Assembly (NCBI GenBank): GCA_015654495.1
Contig: JAATGW010000407.1
Coordinates: forward strand, 1 to 10,533
DNA from: Chitinophagales bacterium
Lineage (GTDB): Bacteria > Bacteroidota > Bacteroidia > Chitinophagales > Chitinophagaceae
Reading direction: 5' to 3'
Length of the DNA: 10,533 nt
The notes below the pieces were generated by a model. The model saw only the letters and a program-made list of their open reading frames with translations. It was not told the DNA's origin and made no database searches. A program made the position numbers and the translations under genes. Within the stretch, counting starts at the first letter, position 1. Each line of letters begins with the position of its first letter. Shown here piece by piece: positions 7,058 to 10,533 of this stretch.

Positions 7058-7912
7058 ATGAAACAGAAATCATTAAAATCGCAGCTCATAACAATCAGGA
7101 TATGTGTCGTCACATTTATACTCGTGATTGTAAGTCTTTTTCTTTTCTCTTTTTCCATCAGGCAGATGGCGGGTGATTTTTTAACCCAGCTCGGAATCAA
7201 TAAAAGTTCAGCAGATGAGAAAATTACCGGCAGTATCCTTGGTGGAAGTCTGGATGCTTACGGACTGAAAAATTTCAAAAATATTGCAAAGGGCGACCGT
7301 GGAGCAGTTGCTTTGGATTTACTGAACTACACAAAGAAGTTTACAACAGGTGCTGATTTTCTGAAAAACTACACAGAAATGAAAAATGGTCACAAGCCTG
7401 AGCGCCCTGTAATGCAAACACCTGATGAAATGCGCTCTTCACTCATTGCAGCCTATAAGAAAAGCATAGCTGACACTGAAGAGTCGTTAAAAACTGCAGA
7501 TGCAAATCTGAAACCGATTTTTCAGAACGTACTTGAAAGTGCAAAGAAACAACTGAAAGAAGCAGAAGATCCAAACAATAAGCAATTGGCCAATTACGCA
7601 AAAAATTATGATGGGATGATGAAAAATATTGAAGCTTCTTATCAGGCACAACTTGTAGAATGGGAGAAAAAATATCCGACCGATGCAAGATTTTATATTA
7701 AGAAGAGACTGGATGAATTTATGAATGAAACAAAGGATATTTATTTTAGCGCGGAACTGACAGTTAAGAATGGAACAGCGTATTTTGTAAATCCGGCCTA
7801 TGAACGTAAAAGCAACAGATGGAAGATGGCTTTCAGGGCAGGAAAGGAAGTGGTTGAACCGGCAAGAAAATTTGTAGCAGCATGGATAACTGAAATTGGT
7901 ACTCAACAGTAA
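7058..7912 (+). CDS. Membrane-anchored or secreted helix-rich protein of unknown function
   Basis: I do not recognise this 284-residue protein. It starts with a basic stretch (MKQKSLKSQLITIR), followed by a strongly hydrophobic segment at about 15-33. That segment is either a membrane anchor or a signal peptide that may be cleaved before residue 40. The rest is hydrophilic and should lie outside the inner membrane. Residues about 123-205 are rich in K, E, A and Q and probably form long helices or a coiled coil. A more mixed C-terminal part (about 210-284) holds WEKKYPTDARFYIKKRL and WKMAFRAGKEVVEPARKF. No enzyme motif or lipobox cysteine is visible. It lies 192 bp after the response regulator in the same direction, with a possible promoter of its own. 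It could be a target or accessory of the signalling locus, but nothing proves that. The hairpin at 7971 probably ends its transcript. Confidence 0.75.
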   Translation: MKQKSLKSQLITIRICVVTFILVIVSLFLFSFSIRQMAGDFLTQLGINKSSADEKITGSILGGSLDAYGLKNFKNIAKGDRGAVALDLLNYTKKFTTGADFLKNYTEMKNGHKPERPVMQTPDEMRSSLIAAYKKSIADTEESLKTADANLKPIFQNVLESAKKQLKEAEDPNNKQLANYAKNYDGMMKNIEASYQAQLVEWEKKYPTDARFYIKKRLDEFMNETKDIYFSAELTVKNGTAYFVNPAYERKSNRWKMAFRAGKEVVEPARKFVAAWITEIGTQQ

Positions 7913-7923
7913 GAAAGGAAAAA

Positions 7924-7957
7924 AATCAGAAAGGACTAATAATCAGAAAGGAGACAA
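7924..7957. repeat. 17-bp tandem duplication after the 7058 gene
   Basis: Two adjacent 17-nt units start at 7924 and 7941. Their first 12 bases, AATCAGAAAGGA, are identical and the remainder diverges. The core AGAAAGGA occurs a third time at 7912-7919, overlapping the stop codon, giving a spacing of 16-17 nt. It is non-coding and probably a small slippage product between gene and terminator. Confidence 0.6.
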
Positions 7958-7970
7958 ATTCATTAAATAT

Positions 7971-8008
7971 AAAAACATGAGCGGCCGGAGCTCATGTTTT
8001 TATTTTTT
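7971..8008. terminator. Strong, probably bidirectional intrinsic terminator between convergent genes
   Basis: A perfect 12-bp stem: AAAAACATGAGC at 7971-7982 pairs with GCTCATGTTTTT at 7990-8001 around a 7-nt GC-rich loop. On the forward strand the 3' arm runs into TTTTTATTTTTT. On the reverse strand it ends in GTTTTTATATTT. It therefore can stop the forward 7058 transcript and also the reverse cydAB transcript, which converge on this gap. It lies 58 nt after the forward stop codon and about 250 nt beyond the cydB stop. Confidence 0.88.
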
Positions 8009-8030
8009 GCACGATAGCTATTTTGTGCGC

Positions 8031-8072
8031 AGTCTGGAATAGGCAGTCTTGAGTCAGGAGTCTGGAGTCTGG
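8031..8072. repeat. Heptanucleotide tandem repeat (consensus AGTCTGG, six units)
   Basis: Six consecutive 7-nt units in strict register: AGTCTGG, AATAGGC, AGTCTTG, AGTCAGG, AGTCTGG, AGTCTGG. The second unit is strongly diverged and the others differ from consensus by at most one base. It is intergenic and non-coding. Short AGTC-based heptamer runs of this type recall the small-repeat clusters found between genes in Bacteroidota and some other bacteria; that comparison is from memory. Confidence 0.75.
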
Positions 8073-8109
8073 CGAAACAGATGAAGCAGAATATCAAAGA
8101 TTTCAGACA

Positions 8110-8174
8110 TTCTATGTGACCTATATGCCTCTGTAGTTCAAAAAAAGAATTTAAATGACCCAGGTGACATAGAA
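8110..8174. repeat. Imperfect inverted repeat in the cydB downstream region
   Basis: TTCTATGTGACCT at 8110-8122 and AGGTGACATAGAA at 8162-8174 are inverted copies with one mismatch in 13, separated by 39 nt. ATTTCAGAC also occurs beside both arms as a direct repeat (near 8100 and near 8177). The rest of 8073-8249 holds no gene I can support. The element may form a structured 3' UTR for the cydAB transcript or be a small relic repeat. Confidence 0.5.
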
Positions 8175-8249
8175 AATTTCAGACCCTGAATCATGAACAG
8201 CAGTCGGGGCCGTTGAGATCACGGTTAACATGATACTACTTTAAAAATC

Positions 8250-9278
8250 TCAATAACTGTTTTCGTCCAGTTTCACTTTTCCTTTAAAGGTCCAGAAAAC
8301 AAATCCGGTGTAGGTTGCCACCAACGGTGTTCCGATTAAAGCGATCACAAGAAGTAAGCCCAGTGTTTTTGTTGAAGATGCGCCGTTGGCAACAGTGATG
8401 CTGTTTGCTGGATTGTTACTGGCATAAAGCAGGTTGGGAAAGAGTTCCACCGCTACCGCAATTAATAAAGAAGCAATGGTAATGCCCGAACTGATAAATG
8501 CATACCTGTATTTGCCCTTCTTCAACTGGCGTGGAATATTGGCAATTGCGAGGAACATGATCAACGGAAAAATAAAATACACAGGGTTACTCCGGATTCT
8601 ATCCGTTAAATGCGGAACATACAGAAGCGTATACAAGGTGGTAATGCCGAAAGCAACGAGAAAGAAAACGGAAAAATTCTTTGCCAGAACCGTTAGTTTG
8701 GTATAAAGCCTGTTTTCAGTTTTCATTGCCAGGTATATAGCGCCATGCATCATGAACAATGCAACGGTAGTAAATGCAACGAATATGGAAAAGATATTGA
8801 AGAAGCCGGTGAGGGTACCTGAAAATTCTTTGTTTTCATCCAAAGGAATTCCATATGCTACATTGCCAAGCATCAGACCCAGCGTAAAGGAAACAATGAT
8901 GCAGGCAAATGAATAAACAAAATCCCAGGTAAGGCGCCAGATTCGTCCGGGTTCCTTACTCCTGAATTCAATTGCTACTGCACGCCATATCAATCCAATC
9001 AGAAACACCATTACCGGAAGATAGAATGCTGAAAACAACGCTGCATAGGCTACAGGAAATCCTGCAAATAGTGCTCCACCTGCTATTACCAGCCATACTT
9101 CATTTCCATCCCAAACCGGACCAATTGCATTCAGCGCGATGCGACGGCTGTTCTCCTTTTTCAGAAACAGGTGCAGTGCGCCGGCACCAAGGTCAAAACC
9201 ATCGAGTATGGCATAACCGCTGATCAAACCCCCGAAAACAAGGAACCACCATGTTGAATAATCCATTCCAAGGAACAT
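8250..9278 (-). CDS. cydB: Cytochrome bd quinol oxidase subunit II
   Basis: A 342-residue integral membrane protein with eight to nine hydrophobic helices. The N-terminal region carries the CydB signatures AILDGFDLG (D26, D29) and GPVWDGNEVWL (W56, D57, E60), followed by AGGALFAGFPVAYA. These match the E. coli protein almost residue for residue in position. CydB pairs with CydA in the inner membrane to form the bd oxidase, which oxidises quinol and reduces oxygen to water without pumping protons. The gene lies 39 nt after cydA on the same strand, as in the usual cydAB operon. ATG at 9278 gives MFLGMDYS; the internal ATG at 9266 (MDYS) is an equally plausible start. No cydX-like small membrane protein is seen downstream: the only ORF there (26 codons, 8231-8151) lacks a membrane helix. 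The length is normal and no damage is visible. Confidence 0.95.
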   Translation of the reverse strand: MFLGMDYSTWWFLVFGGLISGYAILDGFDLGAGALHLFLKKENSRRIALNAIGPVWDGNEVWLVIAGGALFAGFPVAYAALFSAFYLPVMVFLIGLIWRAVAIEFRSKEPGRIWRLTWDFVYSFACIIVSFTLGLMLGNVAYGIPLDENKEFSGTLTGFFNIFSIFVAFTTVALFMMHGAIYLAMKTENRLYTKLTVLAKNFSVFFLVAFGITTLYTLLYVPHLTDRIRSNPVYFIFPLIMFLAIANIPRQLKKGKYRYAFISSGITIASLLIAVAVELFPNLLYASNNPANSITVANGASSTKTLGLLLVIALIGTPLVATYTGFVFWTFKGKVKLDENSY

Positions 9279-9317
9279 ATGAATTAATTGAATTCTTATT
9301 CTGAATTAATAATACAG

Positions 9318-10533
9318 TCACTTATTCATGATCGGGTTTTCTCTCATACTATAGGGTTCGCTGGGCTCGTCATCAAACGCTTTGCTCATAACCGGGCCAT
9401 GCCTGATTTTTTTATTCAGGAGATAAAGAAAAAGTATCAGCAGGATCAGGTAAACCAGCGCGAACATAATAAGTGAAATGAGTACCTGTTCTGCTTTTAC
9501 CGATTTTGAGAGTGCGTCGGAAGTGCGAAGCAATCCATAAACCACCCATGGCTGGCGTCCCATTTCTGCCGCAAACCAACCTGCCTGGTTGGCGACCTGG
9601 GGTAACAATACCGACCACACGAAAATCACCATCAGCCACCGTTTATCAAACAAAGTTCCTTTCTTCCACATCCAGCTGGCATATAAAGTCAGCAGGATCA
9701 GGCTTACTCCAATGGCTACCATGATATGATAGAACTGAAAAATCGCATTCACCTGGGTGGGGCGATCTTCTGGTTTGAAGGAATCCAGACCGCGAATGGG
9801 TGTTTTTGTATCAAAATAAATAATCAGGCTAAGTCCCCCGGGAATAGCAATGCCGGTTACTTTTTTTTCTGATTTATTTACCCAGCCAAACAAATACATA
9901 TCGGCCACCTTACTGCTATCGAAGTGGCCTTCCATTGCAGCCAGTTTTGCGGGTTGATTTACAGCTACACCGCCCGCGCTCCGGTGGCCGGTAAATAGTT
10001 GCAGAAGCGAAAAAACGGTTGCAACGGTGAGTGCAATTTTAAAAGCGGGTTTTGCAATTGCGAGGTGACGGTTCTTTATAATATACCATGCATTAACGCT
10101 GAGCACAAGAGTGGCGCCGGCGAGAAATGCGCCTATCCATACATATAAGAGCCGGTCTACGCTGCTTGGATTAAACACCATGGCCCAGAAATCAGTGATT
10201 TCAGCCCTTGCCTGCATGCCTTCACCCACAATATGAAAACCTGCAGGTGTCTGTTGCCAGCTATTGGCAACAACAATCCACACTGCACTGAATAGTGAAC
10301 CCAGAAAAACCATTAAGGTTGATAAGAAATGAATTTTAGGGCTAACCCGGTTCCACCCGAACAGGAGGATCCCCAGAAATCCGCTTTCAAGCGCGAAAGC
10401 AAAAATGCCTTCAGCTGCCAGGGCGCTCCCGTAAATATCACCAACATATTTTGAATAAGTGGCCCCGTTGGTTTCGAACTCAAATTCCATGATGATCCCT
10501 GTTGCAACGCCAATTACGAAAATCAGGGCGAAA
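9318..10533 (-). CDS. cydA: Cytochrome bd quinol oxidase subunit I, 5' end beyond the window
   Basis: The reading frame stays open to the window edge (FALIFVIGVATGII before MEFEF). The Met at 10490 corresponds to internal M73 of E. coli CydA, and roughly the first 55-60 residues, including the heme b595 ligand H19, are missing. Conserved elements present are LAAEG...ALESGF (E99 and E107 equivalents), FGWNRV, SAVWIVVANSWQQTP, QPAKLAAMEGHF in the Q-loop region, HIMVAIG (M393 equivalent, heme b558 ligand) and EMGRQPW. Two sites are odd. The GTNW motif reads ETNG (10464-10475). The heme b558 axial His186 is Tyr (codon at 10143-10145, in DRLLYVWIGAFLAGA, anchored by the downstream GA and AWY). CydA binds three hemes and the quinol and is the catalytic subunit. 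It forms an operon with cydB. The family is certain; whether this copy carries a normal heme b558 is not. Confidence 0.93.
   Translation of the reverse strand, partial: FALIFVIGVATGIIMEFEFETNGATYSKYVGDIYGSALAAEGIFAFALESGFLGILLFGWNRVSPKIHFLSTLMVFLGSLFSAVWIVVANSWQQTPAGFHIVGEGMQARAEITDFWAMVFNPSSVDRLLYVWIGAFLAGATLVLSVNAWYIIKNRHLAIAKPAFKIALTVATVFSLLQLFTGHRSAGGVAVNQPAKLAAMEGHFDSSKVADMYLFGWVNKSEKKVTGIAIPGGLSLIIYFDTKTPIRGLDSFKPEDRPTQVNAIFQFYHIMVAIGVSLILLTLYASWMWKKGTLFDKRWLMVIFVWSVLLPQVANQAGWFAAEMGRQPWVVYGLLRTSDALSKSVKAEQVLISLIMFALVYLILLILFLYLLNKKIRHGPVMSKAFDDEPSEPYSMRENPIMNK

Noticed and set aside
6868..7176. Forward 102-codon frame after the response regulator, as a possible lost LytTR domain or separate gene
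   Set aside because: Its translation is Ser/Phe/Asn-rich with no LytTR wording, and it overlaps the well-supported 7058 gene by 119 bp. It looks like an open frame in non-coding DNA.
8151..8231. 26-codon reverse ORF just after cydB as a candidate cydX
   Set aside because: The peptide (MLTVISTAPTAVHD...) has no continuous hydrophobic helix and no CydX-like aromatic N-terminus.
9281..9310. Repeated GAATTAAT in the cydA-cydB spacer as a regulatory element
   Set aside because: The stretch is simply AT-rich, lies within an operon, and shows no strong symmetry.

Overview
The window looks like a chromosomal segment of a member of the Bacteroidota, most likely Chitinophagaceae or a close relative. 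The evidence is a periplasmic two-component-propeller/Y_Y_Y sensor, LytS-type kinases with the NNLQ-style ATP-box wording typical of that phylum, mostly weak or absent Shine-Dalgarno sites, moderate-to-low GC, and a CydA/CydB pair of the Bacteroidota type. The genus assignment is inference from protein style only. I see no tRNA, rRNA, CRISPR array, insertion sequence or origin.

Layout. (1) 77-997, forward: a stand-alone NmrA-like NAD(P)-binding protein. (2) 1183-6865, forward: four closely spaced genes forming one signalling locus. They are a large secreted-propeller membrane sensor whose histidine-kinase ATPase domain is degenerate, two tandem paralogous LytS-type membrane kinases (the first partly degenerate, the second intact), and a response regulator consisting of a receiver domain only. 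(3) 7058-7912, forward: an unrecognised membrane-anchored, helix-rich protein. (4) 7913-8249: a non-coding convergent intergenic stretch with a 17-bp duplication, a strong bidirectional hairpin terminator, a heptanucleotide tandem repeat and an imperfect inverted repeat. (5) 10533-8250, reverse: cydA (its 5' end lies outside the window) followed by cydB, the cytochrome bd quinol oxidase.

How the genes may work together. The signalling locus contains every piece of a phosphorelay, but the catalytic competence is unevenly shared. The propeller protein keeps the phospho-acceptor His but has lost the N, G1 and G2 ATP-binding boxes. LytS-A keeps its His and the N-box Asn but has an eroded ATP lid. 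LytS-B looks fully active. The regulator keeps its phosphorylatable Asp but has no LytTR or other DNA-binding output. My inference is a split system in which LytS-B is the working kinase, the propeller protein and LytS-A are sensory or allosteric partners, and the receiver passes the signal to something encoded elsewhere. This is the strongest candidate for an undescribed arrangement here.

The second notable point is CydA. A Tyr replaces the axial His of heme b558 (H186 in E. coli), and the normally conserved GTNW motif reads ETNG. Either this is a divergent bd oxidase or the locus carries damaging changes or sequence errors.
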